This document shows, one piece after another, positions 34,017 through 34,872 of a DNA stretch of 34,872 nt. The notes beneath the pieces were generated by a model that did not search any database, was not told where the DNA came from, and saw only the letters and a program-made list of their open reading frames with translations. Each line of letters opens with the position of its first letter. Position 1 is the first letter of the stretch. Source of the DNA: Bacteroidales bacterium OttesenSCG-928-M11. GTDB lineage: Bacteria; Bacteroidota; Bacteroidia; Bacteroidales; Azobacteroidaceae. The translations under genes and the position numbers were made by a program. The DNA lies in assembly GCA_030265685.1 (NCBI GenBank), contig JAJDGO010000014.1:1-34872 (forward strand). Direction: 5' to 3'.

Positions 34017-34872
34017 TTATTGCTTTCCTGATGTTATTGCTTCTTTATTAATTTTCTTTATAAGCCCTTGCAATACCGCGCCCGGACCTAACTCAGTAAA
34101 TTCTACAACTCCGTCGGCAATCATATGTTGAACCGATTGAGTCCATTTTACCGGAGCAGTTAACTGTGCAATTAGATTTTCTTTTATAACAACCGGATCC
34201 GTTTCTCCTTTTGTGCTCACGTTTTGATACACAGGACATACCGGAGTACTAAACTCAGTTGAATTAATAGCTTCTGCTAATTCAGCACGAGCAGGCTCCA
34301 TCAGAGGAGAATGAAAAGCACCTCCAACTTTTAATTTGAGAGCTCGCTTAGCTCCTGCTATTAATAATTGTTCGCAAGCTTTATCTACACCCGATTCACT
34401 TCCTGAAATTACAATCTGACCCGGACAATTATAATTTGCCGGAACTACTATATCATCAATTCCAGCACAAACTTCTTCCACTTTCTCGTCCGGCAAGTTC
34501 AAAATAGCAGCCATTGTACCCGGCTGAGCCTCACAAGCTTTTTGCATAGCCAAAGCTCTTTTGTAAACCAAGCGCAAACCATCTTCGAAAGATAAAGCTC
34601 CGGCAGCAACTAAAGCCGAAAATTCGCCCAAAGAATGTCCTGCCGTCATATCCGGAGCAAATTCATTCCCCAATGTTTTAGCTAAAATAACCGAATGAAG
34701 AAAGATTGCCGGCTGAGTAACCTTTGTTTGACGAAGATCTTCATCTGTTCCTTCGAACATAAGATCCGTTATTCTGAAACCTAATATTTCATTTGCTTGT
34801 TCAAATAATTCTTTTGCTAAAGGAGAGTTGTCGTACAAATCTTTACCCATCCCTACAAACTGTGCTCCCTGA
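34017..34872 (-). CDS. fabD: Malonyl-CoA-ACP transacylase FabD, 5' end outside window
   Basis: FabD transfers malonyl from CoA to acyl carrier protein at the start of fatty acid elongation. The reading frame runs to the window edge as QGAQFVGMGKDLYDN, which is the N-terminal QGAQ/VGMG motif of FabD, so the real start lies a few codons beyond base 34872. An ATG at 34850 is internal. The nucleophile serine is in AGHSLGEFSALVAAG, the catalytic histidine in GGAFHSPLMEPAR, and an arginine that selects malonyl in LVYKRALAMQKA. The C terminus has TELGPGAVLQGLIKKI. Nothing unusual is seen. It is followed by an intrinsic terminator and is separate from recJ. Confidence 0.95.
   Translation of the reverse strand, partial: QGAQFVGMGKDLYDNSPLAKELFEQANEILGFRITDLMFEGTDEDLRQTKVTQPAIFLHSVILAKTLGNEFAPDMTAGHSLGEFSALVAAGALSFEDGLRLVYKRALAMQKACEAQPGTMAAILNLPDEKVEEVCAGIDDIVVPANYNCPGQIVISGSESGVDKACEQLLIAGAKRALKLKVGGAFHSPLMEPARAELAEAINSTEFSTPVCPVYQNVSTKGETDPVVIKENLIAQLTAPVKWTQSVQHMIADGVVEFTELGPGAVLQGLIKKINKEAITSGKQ

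Overview
The window is chromosomal DNA from a member of the Bacteroidota, most likely order Bacteroidales. The DNA is AT-rich. Promoters, where visible, are of the Bacteroidota type (TAnnTTTG at -7, sometimes TTTG about 20 bp upstream), and Shine-Dalgarno sequences are weak. A SusC/RagA-type TonB-dependent receptor, RprX/RprY-type regulators and proteins with type IX secretion (T9SS) C-terminal sorting domains fit this group. I cannot name a genus. No rRNA, tRNA, CRISPR array, insertion sequence or prophage was seen.

Layout. (1) 1-2703, minus: most of a SusC-like receptor. Its 3' end lies outside the window, and it has an apparent one-base frameshift in the signal peptide. (2) 3255-3932, minus: trmD, divergent from a plus-strand chain (4025-10688): dsbD, a nucleotidyltransferase-GHMP kinase fusion, mazG, metA and a U32/RlhA-type gene. 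Their ends overlap or nearly touch, so they look co-transcribed. (3) 10985-13516, plus: a PadR regulator, a PspC-domain membrane protein and a gamma-carbonic anhydrase-like protein. (4) 13554-15430, minus: a UbiA-type prenyltransferase and a radical SAM enzyme joined by an ATGA stop/start overlap. (5) 15561-18602, minus: rprX, rprY and a secreted TPR protein, ending in a good intrinsic terminator. (6) 18770-19837, minus: an M20 deacylase. (7) 20289-29503, plus: an acyl-CoA synthetase, then a six-gene envelope cluster. That cluster holds a TlpA thioredoxin, a beta-barrel protein, an Omp28-type lipoprotein and three T9SS-type cargo proteins. Four of the six carry a CxxC thioredoxin-like motif. 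A bidirectional terminator follows. (8) 29561-33732, minus: recJ, recQ and a GNAT acetyltransferase, probably one operon. (9) 34017-34872, minus: fabD, cut by the window end.

The two things most worth a second look are these. First, three intergenic regions (3109-3218, 10785-10916, 19962-20071) carry arrays of short dyad-symmetric modules spaced exactly 22 bp apart. Two module types occur (AAGT-N9-ACTT-like and TCTGTACAGA), and in one array both sit in the same 22-bp phase. Second, the 22-29.5 kb cluster looks like an extracytoplasmic thiol-redox system extending from the periplasm to the cell surface through T9SS export. Smaller points are the receptor frameshift, the prenyltransferase/radical SAM pair, the nucleotidyltransferase-kinase fusion, and a MetA whose residue 111 predicts acetyl-CoA rather than succinyl-CoA as donor.
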